Positions 6,305 through 13,325 of a DNA stretch of 13,325 nucleotides are shown piece after piece. This DNA is from Syntrophaceae bacterium UBA6252 (lineage in GTDB: Bacteria > Desulfobacterota > Syntrophia > Syntrophales > UBA6807): the NCBI GenBank assembly GCA_002441265.1, contig DJVQ01000013.1, positions 1 through 13,325 of the forward strand, given 5' to 3'. Under the pieces are notes generated by a model that did not search any database, was not told the origin of the DNA, and saw only the letters and a program-made list of their open reading frames with translations. Both the position numbers and the translations under genes were made by a program. Position 1 is the first letter of the stretch. Every line of letters starts with the position of its first letter.

Positions 6305-7924
6305 TCAGAACGACCATTGCGAGGTCAGAACGACCATGTCCTTCTGTCTGAACAGACCCAGGCCCTCGTAATCGGAATCGCCGAATATGTTGATGTATTT
6401 AAGCTCGAAACTGAAGGCCTTGTTCATGAAGTCGGGTACGAATTTCACACTCGGCATCACGGCGCCGTGGTCCTGCGTGTTGTAGATGACGGTGATCCCC
6501 ACGGAGTACCTGTTGTAGTCGAAGCTCGTGCCGAGGTTCAGGAGGAACTCGTGATCCTCCCGCCGGATCGGCGTCAGGTATCCCGCCACATTGAGGTAGT
6601 CCGTATCGCCCAGAACCCAGCTTCCATGATACTCCAGGTTGATGTCCACCGTGCCCGTTTCCGTGAGCGGCCTACACATGGTCTGGATGTCCCATGCGAT
6701 CAGATACTGGATGTTGTCCCTCTTGACAAGTGCGTCCTCGTCGGACGGGTCCAGCGTGTTGTAGGATCTTCTCGGTCTGTAGGTGAATTCACCCCTCAGC
6801 ACGCCCAGGGGCATCTCCTTGTTCACGTATGCGCCGAGAATGTTCACGTCCGGGAAGATGGCGTAGTATTCCCGGTTGGGAACGACCCACAGACCGGGCA
6901 CACCCAGGATGGCGAGACCGAGATCGGTCGTGCCGTGGGTGGTTGTGGAACGTTCGAGGAGAGGCGTATACTCCTGCGTGTGCCAGAAGAAAACGCCGAA
7001 ATTGTATCCGCTCATGGTGGTAGAGGTGCGGAACCCGTAACGAACATCATTGTTTTCGGGATACTTGTATGTCAGGCTGGGAATGTCCACGGGATAATAC
7101 CCCGCCGGAAATCCCGGGATGAACGGCAGCGGATTGTAATAGGCGAACGATCTCGCAAGGGACGGACCGACGATCACGCCGTCGGCGTATCCGCTCGGGG
7201 TCACCGAGTACGGGTACTCGAGCCGTGTTTCGGGATAAATCGCGAACCTCCATCCCGGCTTCCAGCCGGTCGTCGTCGCATACGCCGACGTCGGTTCCGC
7301 AAAAATCGTATCCACGCGATATTTATCCTGCGTGATCGGCGGATTCACGATCCACTCGAAGGAACTCCGGATCCCGGTCAGATGATGCACGCCCCGGGCC
7401 ATCCACTGGGGAATTCTCGTGTCTTCGAGATTGGCGAAGCTGAAGGCGAAACGCGCGTCCTGGGGGTTGATGACGTCCCCGACCCGAAACGCAAGGGACT
7501 CGCCCCACGTCACGATCTGCCTTCCAACGCGGATGATGTTGGACGACGTCGGCTTCCAGGTGAAGAACACTTCCCGGACGTCCAGTTCGTCATATTCGTT
7601 CCAGTTGGCCGTGCTGCCTTCTTCGATGCGGTATTTCGGCTCATAGATCCCCTGGGTCACGAGACGGAAGCTGAACGCCGGATCCAGCGTCGTGTCGAGC
7701 TTCAGCCGCACCCAGTTCCGGCACGTGGCCAGCTTGTCGTTGTTCTCCGTGAAATCCTGATTCCCGGTGAATATCCCCGTGTTGTTTCTCAGGAATCCGG
7801 AAAGCTCCGTGTTTTCGCTCAACTGCACCGCGAAGGACGGACCCGGGAAACCCACCAGAATCCATCCGAGGGCCAGCAGGCAAAAACAAAGGCTGCAAAT
7901 GGCTGTTGACCTTAACCTGCGCAC
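6305..7924 (-). CDS. DUF1302 family outer-membrane beta-barrel protein
   Basis: About 539 residues. The N-terminus RRLRSTAICSLCFCLLALG followed by GPSFA (28-32) is a signal peptide with a likely cut after SFA. The DUF1302 hallmark GRQIVTWGES (134-143) followed by RVGDVINPQD (147-156) is intact. The rest alternates short aromatic beta strands, as in a barrel (for example RGEFTYRPRR, NLEYHGSWVL), and the protein ends in QWSF, the C-terminal Phe expected of outer-membrane proteins. It probably forms the outer-membrane channel or receptor for the substrate of this operon. The start is taken as GTG at 7922-7924, preceded by AAGGGGG at 5 nt; a TTG 16 codons upstream (7970-7972) is possible but poorly spaced and would lengthen the signal peptide. 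It lies 63 nt after the MMPL gene and 22 nt before the DUF1329 gene. Confidence 0.87.
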   Translation of the reverse strand: MRRLRSTAICSLCFCLLALGWILVGFPGPSFAVQLSENTELSGFLRNNTGIFTGNQDFTENNDKLATCRNWVRLKLDTTLDPAFSFRLVTQGIYEPKYRIEEGSTANWNEYDELDVREVFFTWKPTSSNIIRVGRQIVTWGESLAFRVGDVINPQDARFAFSFANLEDTRIPQWMARGVHHLTGIRSSFEWIVNPPITQDKYRVDTIFAEPTSAYATTTGWKPGWRFAIYPETRLEYPYSVTPSGYADGVIVGPSLARSFAYYNPLPFIPGFPAGYYPVDIPSLTYKYPENNDVRYGFRTSTTMSGYNFGVFFWHTQEYTPLLERSTTTHGTTDLGLAILGVPGLWVVPNREYYAIFPDVNILGAYVNKEMPLGVLRGEFTYRPRRSYNTLDPSDEDALVKRDNIQYLIAWDIQTMCRPLTETGTVDINLEYHGSWVLGDTDYLNVAGYLTPIRREDHEFLLNLGTSFDYNRYSVGITVIYNTQDHGAVMPSVKFVPDFMNKAFSFELKYINIFGDSDYEGLGLFRQKDMVVLTSQWSF

Positions 7925-7987
7925 ATGATCCCCCTTTCCTATCGTTTCTGTTTGTTTACGAACACCTCTCAAAAACCCCCTTGGACA

Positions 7988-10492
7988 TCACGCATAGGAT
8001 TCCTTTAATGGCTTTTCCCCCACCTCCTTCTTCTTCCTTTTTGCCCCTCTCGATATAAATGCAGGTTTCAACAGGATCAGCACCGTCGGCAGCAGGAGAA
8101 CGCCCATGAGCATGTTCACCATCATCAGGATCGCGAGAAGGAAACCCGTGTCCGCCTGAAACCGGAGCGGTGAAAACCACCAGAAAAAGACACTCAAGCT
8201 CATCATCGTCGCCTGGTAGAAGACGGATCTCCCCGTCGTCTTCACCCCCTCGACGATCGCTTCTTCCCAGTCCATTCCCGAAACGATCAGTTCCCGGATG
8301 CGGCTCACGATGTACAGGCCGTAATCGACGCCCAGGCCGACCCCGAGACACACGACGGGAATCGTATTGATGTCGAGGCCGATCCCCGACCACGACATGT
8401 AGAAGAAGGCGAGGAAGTTGGCCTGTATGAGCGATACCGTGAAAATGAATCCCGCGCTGATGGACCGGTAGATGATGGCACAGCACAGGAACGTGAAGCC
8501 CAGGATCCCGAACAGAAGCGGGTAGTGGGCCTTCTTCAGGAGTTCGTTGGCCGCGTACAGGATTCCGCCGAGCCCGCCGGCGGGCTGGAACTCGATGAGT
8601 TCGCTCACATTTTTCGGATCGCTCTTGAATGCGTAGACGCCATCGATGACGTTTTCCAGGGTCTCGCTCTTATGGTCGGGGAGAAACAGGCGGACGTTCC
8701 CGTTCCACCACGTGTAGTCCATCCATTTGTCCATGTCCTCGGGGGCCGTCCCCATCTGGTACACGGCGAAGAGCATGACGATATCGTTGATGGTCGTGGG
8801 GATGATCCCGAACTTCGGGTCGTTCCCGTGAAGAAGGCTGTTGAAGCTCTTCACAAAATCCGCCGAGGACGTTCCGAACGGAACCAGTCCCTTCGACATG
8901 AGATCGTTCTGCAGGTTCTCCATCTGGCGAAGGGTGTCGGGCATGAGAAGGGCGCCGTATTTCTTCGCCGCGACGACGATATACATCTGGTCGACGCCGG
9001 GAAACCGTTTCCCGATGGCTTCGACGCTCCGGTTGTATTCGGAATCGGGCCAGAGGATGGGAGAGCCGGGATTGGCGTCCCCGATCTTGACGGTGACAAG
9101 CCCGTAGGTGCCGATGACGAACAGGATGATCGCAAGAATAATCAACGGCGCCTTGCCCCGGCCCAGCCCGAACCGCGCCATGGCCACCATCATTTTTGTA
9201 ATGGACGGCCGGTGCCGCAGTTCGCCGTTGACCCGCTTGGGGGCAGGCAGACAGGACACGGCGGCGGGCAGAAAGATGACGACGGTGAAGATGGCCGTCA
9301 TGTCCCAGAAGGACCCGATGAACGCCAGGTGCTTCAGCGTCGGGATGGGGATGAAGGCGACGATCAGGACCCCCGCCGCGCCCGTCATGATCCCGATGAG
9401 GGCGGGATTGAAGAGCGATTCGCCCACCTTGGCGCAGACCTGCTTGAAGGTTTCCGGTCCCTTGTATTCCTCGGTGAACCGGTTGATCCACTGCACGCCG
9501 TGACTCATCACCCGCGCCGAGAGGAGGAACGGGATGACGATGATCAGCGGGTCGAACTGGTAACCGAGATAGGACGCGAATCCCAGCCCCCAGATTGCGC
9601 TGATGGCGGCGCACACCAGGGGGATCCACCAGTAGGGCTGGCGCCCGATGTAGAAATACAGCAGAAGAATGATCAGAACCGTGCTGATCACGAAGATGAG
9701 CGTCATTTTGGGAACGTAATGATAGATCCATCCATAGAGAATAGGTTCGCCGGTGAGATAGATGCGATGGTTCTGATCCTCTTCTGCCTTCTTGATGGCC
9801 ATGAAGTGGTTGTAGAGATCCTCGAAATCGATTCTTTCCTCGATGAACGTCGCGGAAACACTGAGCGCCTTGCAATCCCTGGAAATCAGGTTGCCGAAAA
9901 CGGCATTGGAAAACACCTTCTCACGGAACGCTTCCATTTCCTCGGGCGTCGCCGGAATCTCCGGCATGAGCCGTTCCATGGCGAACCCCCCGGGGATTTC
10001 CCTGACGTCCTGAACGCGGGGGCTCGCAAGGGAGAATATCTGGAAGGGGTTCACGCCCGGGATGAGGTTGATCGCTTCCTGAATGCGGGAAATCTTTTCA
10101 AGGGTCTCCTTGTTGAAGACATTCCCGTTCTTGACTTCGAGGACGACCGTCGCGACGTGGGCCCCTCCGAAATTGTTCATGAATTTCTTATGGATGACCA
10201 CATGCTGGTGCTTGTATGGAAAAAGATCCATGAACTGGGTGAAGAAATCCATCCGGGCGATGCCGAATATGAAGAAAACGGTCAGGAGGAAAAGGCAACC
10301 GAGCACGAACGGCCGGAAACGCATCACGAACCCGATGATCTTCCGGTCCAGGTAGTGCTGAAATTTGTCTTTCGGGTCGATGATGGAAAGAGGGTCGTCG
10401 AGCAGCCTCTCCGCCTTGATGATTTCCTTTTTTGTTTTCCTGCGCCCGAACAGCGTCAGAATGAAGCCGATGATCCGCCCTATTATTGCCAT
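7988..10492 (-). CDS. MMPL/RND-superfamily inner-membrane transporter (HpnN-like)
   Basis: This 834-residue protein shows the two-fold RND layout. TM1 is at about 60-79 and the first periplasmic loop at 80-260. TM2-6 lie at about 262-416, TM7 at about 448-467, the second periplasmic loop at 470-655, TM8-12 at about 657-810, and a basic tail follows. The second half keeps the proton-relay type motif GLDINTIP (705-712) and GVGLGVDYGLYIVSR (717-731, D723). In the first half the matching region is FDPLIIVIPFLLSARVMSHG (313-332), with D314 but no GxDY. Such pumps move lipids, hopanoids, sterols and other hydrophobic molecules using proton flux. The start ATG at 10490-10492 has GGAGG six nt upstream and overlaps the end of the YCF48-like gene by 10 nt, so the two are translationally coupled. 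A longer frame exists upstream, but only within the propeller gene. The family is certain; the substrate is not. Confidence 0.92.
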   Translation of the reverse strand: MAIIGRIIGFILTLFGRRKTKKEIIKAERLLDDPLSIIDPKDKFQHYLDRKIIGFVMRFRPFVLGCLFLLTVFFIFGIARMDFFTQFMDLFPYKHQHVVIHKKFMNNFGGAHVATVVLEVKNGNVFNKETLEKISRIQEAINLIPGVNPFQIFSLASPRVQDVREIPGGFAMERLMPEIPATPEEMEAFREKVFSNAVFGNLISRDCKALSVSATFIEERIDFEDLYNHFMAIKKAEEDQNHRIYLTGEPILYGWIYHYVPKMTLIFVISTVLIILLLYFYIGRQPYWWIPLVCAAISAIWGLGFASYLGYQFDPLIIVIPFLLSARVMSHGVQWINRFTEEYKGPETFKQVCAKVGESLFNPALIGIMTGAAGVLIVAFIPIPTLKHLAFIGSFWDMTAIFTVVIFLPAAVSCLPAPKRVNGELRHRPSITKMMVAMARFGLGRGKAPLIILAIILFVIGTYGLVTVKIGDANPGSPILWPDSEYNRSVEAIGKRFPGVDQMYIVVAAKKYGALLMPDTLRQMENLQNDLMSKGLVPFGTSSADFVKSFNSLLHGNDPKFGIIPTTINDIVMLFAVYQMGTAPEDMDKWMDYTWWNGNVRLFLPDHKSETLENVIDGVYAFKSDPKNVSELIEFQPAGGLGGILYAANELLKKAHYPLLFGILGFTFLCCAIIYRSISAGFIFTVSLIQANFLAFFYMSWSGIGLDINTIPVVCLGVGLGVDYGLYIVSRIRELIVSGMDWEEAIVEGVKTTGRSVFYQATMMSLSVFFWWFSPLRFQADTGFLLAILMMVNMLMGVLLLPTVLILLKPAFISRGAKRKKKEVGEKPLKESYA

Positions 10493-11487
10493 TTCTTTCC
10501 TCCATCCTCCGTGACCAGAATCGTCCCACTGTTCCCGACGATCAGGCCGTGTCCGTCCGCGCGCAGGGATATTCCGCAAAACCAGCAGTAATATGCGAGA
10601 TCCGGGGCCGCATCCCACGTCGCCCCGCCGTCATCGGTGCGAAGAATGCAACCGTTCAACCCGACGGCCATGCCGCTCGACGGGTTGAAGCAGGCTACCT
10701 TGAGGAGCGTTTTCTTTCTGGGCAGCTTGTTTTCGGCGCTTGTCCACGCTTTACCGCCGTTCGTTGTTCTCAGGATCACTCCTTCCGTCCCGACGGCCGT
10801 TCCCGTCGACCCGTCGGTGAAGCAGATGCCGAAGAGGTTTCCCGCCTCCGTCCTGTGCTGCGTCGTCCAGGTCTCCCCGCCGTCCGACGTGTGAAGAACG
10901 GTGCAGAACTCTCCGGCGACCCAGCCCTCCCGTTCGTTGACGAAATAAACGTCATTGAGGGTGACGTCCTCCGCATAGGGAAGCTTTCGCCACGTCACGC
11001 CCTCGTCGGCGGTGGTGATGATCGTACCCTGCGTCCCCACGGCCCATCCCCTGGCACCGATGAAAAAGCTCTTCAGGAGGTGCCTGTCCGAAATCCCGCT
11101 GCTCTGGGGGACCCAGTCCCGGCCGCCGTTGCACGTGTGGAGAACCGTCCCCAGTTCCCCCGTGATCCATCCCTTCCGCGAATCGGTGAAGAAAACGGAA
11201 AAGAGGCTTACCGCCGTCCCGCTTTTCTGCGCTTCCCAGTCCCGGCCGTAATTTCCGGAATGGATGATCTTTCCGCCGTATTCCACCGCCCAGGCATTTC
11301 CGTCCTCGCACAGGTAAACATCGAACAATCTATCGAAAGCGAGCACTGCCGGACCGCAGGCTTCCGGCGCCGGCTGATCCTCGCCCGCGGCGGTGCCGCC
11401 GCAAAGCAGAAGGAAAAAGGGAAGCAGCAACAACAGCGCCTTTCCGGCCGCCTTTTCCCGCAACATCCGTCTCAATAAGGCACGCAT
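10483..11487 (-). CDS. YCF48-like seven-bladed beta-propeller, exported
   Basis: This 334-residue protein begins with a basic segment and a strong hydrophobic core (KALLLLLPFFLLLCGG, 16-31) followed by TAAG, a Sec signal peptide; the Cys lacks a proper lipobox. From about residue 48 to the end I count seven repeats of about 38-45 residues with the YCF48/BNR pattern: a GWavG-like core, G-x-(I/V)-(L/I)-x-T, then GGxxW (examples: GWAVGTQGTIITT, GTAVGTEGVILRT, GMAVGLNGCILRT). That is a complete seven-bladed propeller. In plants and cyanobacteria Ycf48 is a photosystem II assembly factor, but bacterial copies next to MMPL, DUF1302 and DUF1329 genes are taken to be periplasmic partners of a transport system. 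The ATG at 11485-11487 has GGAG about six nt upstream. It is the first gene of the envelope operon and has a 219-bp upstream region with a degenerate TetR-type palindrome. Confidence 0.9.
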   Translation of the reverse strand: MRALLRRMLREKAAGKALLLLLPFFLLLCGGTAAGEDQPAPEACGPAVLAFDRLFDVYLCEDGNAWAVEYGGKIIHSGNYGRDWEAQKSGTAVSLFSVFFTDSRKGWITGELGTVLHTCNGGRDWVPQSSGISDRHLLKSFFIGARGWAVGTQGTIITTADEGVTWRKLPYAEDVTLNDVYFVNEREGWVAGEFCTVLHTSDGGETWTTQHRTEAGNLFGICFTDGSTGTAVGTEGVILRTTNGGKAWTSAENKLPRKKTLLKVACFNPSSGMAVGLNGCILRTDDGGATWDAAPDLAYYCWFCGISLRADGHGLIVGNSGTILVTEDGGKKWQ

Positions 11488-11553
11488 CTTTCACTCCTTG
11501 GCGCCGAAATGCCGGCCCCCGTTTTTCGGTATTGAAAAAATGGTTCCCCTGTG

Positions 11554-11581
11554 GTTATAATCCGCCTAAAATGTGGGTCAA
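11554..11581 (-). promoter_or_regulatory. Predicted promoter of the envelope operon
   Basis: On the minus strand TTGACC (11576-11581) and TATAAC (11554-11559) are 16 nt apart. The start would be near 11547, about 60 nt before the YCF48-like gene. The palindrome lies upstream of this -35 box. A second TTGACA at 11644-11649 stands at nearly the same distance from the palindrome (23 nt) as in the hydratase-SDR promoter (24 nt), but it has no clear -10 box. Which promoter is real is undecided. Confidence 0.45.
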
Positions 11582-11598
11582 TCGCGTTATTCGACAAC

Positions 11599-11620
11599 AA
11601 GATTCAATCAATTGATGGAT
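11599..11620. promoter_or_regulatory. Probable TetR-family operator upstream of the envelope operon
   Basis: GATTCAATCAATTGATGGAT (11601-11620) equals the site before the hydratase-SDR gene at 19 of 20 bases. The 13-nt palindrome is degenerate in its left arm here (AAGATTCAATCAA, 11 of 13), but a second, overlapping perfect palindrome ATCAATTGAT (11607-11616) is present. Binding by the local TetR is inferred from the shared sequence. Confidence 0.6.
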
Positions 11621-11706
11621 ACCTTCCAACAAAAAATCAAAATTGTCAACGAAAATATTATACTTGCCGTTCATCCCCCCACCCATCCGACCGGCAGGAC
11701 CGTCCT

Positions 11707-12750
11707 TTAAAACCACCTCACGGGCTCCCGAACGGCGTTTTTCAACGCCGGGTTCCTCCAGCAGTCGTAGCGGGCCTTCAATATGGACAGCCGCAGGAAC
11801 ATCTTGCTGAAGGGAAGCTTGTCCATCTTTTCCTTCCTGGCCAGTTTCGCCTTGAAGCCCGCCGTGAACTTCCGGAAATCCTTTTCCGCCCTTTCGGGGT
11901 CCGTATGAAGCAGGCCCGCCACCTTTCCCGACAGAAGCGCCCCGACGACCCCGTAGCCCCAGAAGGGCTCGATCATCCCGCTCAGGGTACCGGCAAGGAT
12001 CTTGTCCTCCCAGTGGAGCTTCGTTTCCCGGGGGAAGAATCCGTTGAAGGAATGCCAGTTGTCGAATGAAAGATGCTCCGTTTTCTTGAGGACTTCCTTG
12101 AATTCCTCGATCTTTTTCTTCTTCAGGGGAGTCCGCGAGAAAAGGAGAACGTACATGAGGCCGTTCATCGACGCCGAGTAGCCGTAATCCACGCTGTAGT
12201 CGCCCATGTAGAGGGCGCCCGTCGACTCCCCGGGATGACAGGGCGCCGAGGCCATGTATCCGTAAGTCGTCCCGCACTTCACACCCACGAGGTCGTAGAT
12301 CTCCCGGTACAGGCCCGTCGCGATGATGCTTCCCGCCGGGGCCGCCCTGAGTTCGTCCAGGGTCAGGTTCCTGTTGAAGATGAACTCGACGCCCTCGCGC
12401 AGGGCGATCTCGTACAGTTTCCTGTCGAGCGATCCTTCCTGGGCGCCCCTTTCGGCGTTCCATGCGGTATTGTTCTTCACATAGGGAGGCAGGGTGAGCC
12501 GTTTCGTGTTGTACCAGAAATCCGGATACTTGTCCGTCCTCTTGAAGCAGGAGGACAGGTCCATTCCGATATAGTCCCAGGTTTCCTCCGGCTGCAGCGG
12601 CGTCGTATGGATCGACGGATGGATCTGCTTCGATCCGCCGATGCCGTCCTCCCTGTCGTACACAACCGCCTTGAACCCGCTCCTGGCGAGATGGATCCCC
12701 GCCACCAGCCCGGCAAGGCCCGCACCGTAAATCGAGACCGTCTTCCCCAT
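11707..12750 (-). CDS. FAD-dependent oxidoreductase, geranylgeranyl-reductase-like (paralog B)
   Basis: This 347-residue protein opens with a Rossmann FAD motif, SIYGAGLAGLVAGIHLARSG (6-25), with D32 as the likely ribose-binding acid. It shares block after block with the protein at 3928-4911: HPSIHTTP (44-51), WDYIGMDL (58-65), ATGLYREIY (144-152), DYGYSASMNG (188-197), YVLLFSR (200-206) and GTLSGMIEPFWGYGVVGA (254-271). It has an extra C-terminal segment of about 30 residues, rich in Lys and Arg. The ATG at 12748-12750 has GAGGAG about 7 nt before it; that site contains the stop codon of the upstream thioesterase gene (TGAGGAG), so the two genes form a tight operon with an 11-nt gap. It probably reduces or oxidises a lipid-like C=C bond in the cytoplasm; substrate and reaction direction are unknown. 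Confidence 0.82.
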   Translation of the reverse strand: MGKTVSIYGAGLAGLVAGIHLARSGFKAVVYDREDGIGGSKQIHPSIHTTPLQPEETWDYIGMDLSSCFKRTDKYPDFWYNTKRLTLPPYVKNNTAWNAERGAQEGSLDRKLYEIALREGVEFIFNRNLTLDELRAAPAGSIIATGLYREIYDLVGVKCGTTYGYMASAPCHPGESTGALYMGDYSVDYGYSASMNGLMYVLLFSRTPLKKKKIEEFKEVLKKTEHLSFDNWHSFNGFFPRETKLHWEDKILAGTLSGMIEPFWGYGVVGALLSGKVAGLLHTDPERAEKDFRKFTAGFKAKLARKEKMDKLPFSKMFLRLSILKARYDCWRNPALKNAVREPVRWF

Positions 12751-12761
12751 GTCGCTTCTCC

Positions 12762-13223
12762 TCACCGCGCCGTCAACCCGCCCTCTGTCGAGATGAGGTA
12801 GTAGTTGCACTGCGACGTCGATACCGTGTTTCCCGTTTCATCCGTCACGGCCATGTCCAGGATCCAGTCCCCCCTGCCCTTTTCCTCGACGGGCCGGATC
12901 CGGGCGGCGGCCTCCTCCTCGGTCAGGGTCAGCTCGCAGGTCAGATCCGTGGAGGAGGGTTTCAGATAGCGGATCGACATCCCCTTGTTGATCGGGATGA
13001 ACCGTTCGATCCCGTAGGTCGTCACAAACAGGGCGGCGCCCGCCACCTCCATCAGCATGAAATGCGTCCCCGCATAGACGATCCCCACGTGGTTGAGATG
13101 CTTCTCCCTTACGGGAACCGACAGCCTGACCCGGCGTTTTTCGAAAACGTCGACCCGGATGTCGCTCATCTTCACCCAGGGAATCGTTTCTATGAGGGAA
13201 GCTTTCAGGAATTCCATGTCCAT
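12762..13223 (-). CDS. Hotdog-fold thioesterase-like protein (PaaI/DUF4442 type)
   Basis: This 153-residue protein fits a single hotdog domain. NHVGIVYAGTHFMLMEVAGA (44-63) is the long central helix with its preceding loop, and N44 and E59 sit where PaaI/4HBT and DUF4442 proteins place their active residues. The following strands, INKGMSIRYLKPSSTDLTCE (78-97), include the common KPa-like turn. The expected role is hydrolysis of an acyl-CoA or acyl-ACP thioester in the cytoplasm, with unknown acyl group. The ATG at 13221-13223 has AAGGAG upstream; a second in-frame ATG two codons on (13215-13217) is possible. It is the first visible gene of a two-gene unit with FAD oxidoreductase paralog B. 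The 102 nt upstream up to the window edge show no palindrome of the TetR type and no clear promoter, so the unit may start outside the window. Confidence 0.8.
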   Translation of the reverse strand: MDMEFLKASLIETIPWVKMSDIRVDVFEKRRVRLSVPVREKHLNHVGIVYAGTHFMLMEVAGAALFVTTYGIERFIPINKGMSIRYLKPSSTDLTCELTLTEEEAAARIRPVEEKGRGDWILDMAVTDETGNTVSTSQCNYYLISTEGGLTAR

Positions 13224-13325
13224 GTCCGGACTCTCCTTTCGTTTGATCGGTGCGGCCCGTTACCGGCAGGGGTCACGCCCGGCGAACGCGTAGACAATCA
13301 AAGCAACACTTTTTCGAACGGCAAA

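Noticed and set aside
10493..10618. Extended N-terminus (42 residues) of the MMPL protein
   Set aside because: The extension lies wholly within the YCF48-like gene in another frame, has no membrane or signal character, and the ATG at 10490-10492 has a strong ribosome site.
11532..11561. Plus-strand promoter-like pair TTGAAA (11532-11537), 18 nt, TATAAT (11556-11561)
   Set aside because: The boxes are good, but no plus-strand gene follows, and the -10 overlaps the minus-strand -10. An antisense RNA into flavoprotein B cannot be excluded, but nothing else supports it.
12751..12810. Longer start of flavoprotein B (20 extra residues)
   Set aside because: The FAD motif normally begins within a few residues of the N-terminus, and MGKTVSIYGAG is preceded by a good GAGGAG site; the extension overlaps the thioesterase gene.
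13224..13325. Search for a TetR-type palindrome or promoter upstream of the thioesterase gene
   Set aside because: Only isolated fragments such as ACAATCAAAG are present; there is no dyad like the three operators. The true upstream region may lie outside the window.

Overview
The window is a high-GC bacterial segment from a Gram-negative organism: it encodes an outer-membrane beta-barrel protein and a Sec-exported periplasmic protein, and genes start behind clear GGAG-type ribosome sites. Gene content (peroxisomal-type hydratase-SDR fusion, nitronate monooxygenase/FabK-type protein, DUF1302/DUF1329/MMPL/YCF48 cluster, geranylgeranyl-reductase-like flavoproteins) fits an anaerobic Desulfobacterota (former Deltaproteobacteria) or related lipid- or aromatic-degrading proteobacterium. 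This is inference; no rRNA or marker gene is present. All ten genes I can support lie on the minus strand. I find no tRNA, rRNA, CRISPR array or mobile element, and no intergenic stretch longer than about 250 bp.

Read in the direction of transcription (right to left), the layout is as follows. (1) 13223-11707: a two-gene unit, a hotdog thioesterase-like protein followed by an FAD-dependent oxidoreductase. (2) 11487-5077: a four-gene envelope operon, YCF48-like beta-propeller, MMPL/RND transporter (overlapping the propeller by 10 nt), DUF1302 outer-membrane barrel and DUF1329 periplasmic protein. After a 165-bp gap holding a long hairpin comes a second FAD oxidoreductase (4911-3928), a clear paralog of the first. 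(3) 3737-3048: a TetR-family regulator, followed by a convincing intrinsic terminator at 2980-3020. (4) 2968-1270: a metallophosphoesterase and a nitronate monooxygenase/FabK-like flavoprotein overlapping by 8 nt. (5) 1020 to the left edge: a MaoC-like hydratase fused to a short-chain dehydrogenase, cut by the window edge.

The most interesting signal is regulatory. A 13-nt odd palindrome, TTGATTSAATCAA, occurs just upstream of tetR (3761-3773) and upstream of the hydratase-SDR gene (1105-1117), each time at the predicted transcription start of a sigma70-like promoter. A degenerate copy lies upstream of the envelope operon (11599-11611). The sites at 1107-1126 and 11601-11620 agree at 19 of 20 bases although they lie 10.5 kb apart. 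The simplest reading is that TetR represses itself, the beta-oxidation-like hydratase/dehydrogenase and the transport operon, so that import or export of a hydrophobic compound is coordinated with its acyl-CoA metabolism.

Proposed working model (inference): the DUF1302 barrel in the outer membrane, DUF1329 (LolA-like) and the YCF48 propeller in the periplasm, and the MMPL pump in the inner membrane form a trans-envelope route for a lipid, steroid or other hydrophobic molecule. The two paralogous flavoproteins, the thioesterase and the hydratase-SDR would act on that molecule or its CoA ester. The substrate and the direction of transport cannot be read from the sequence.
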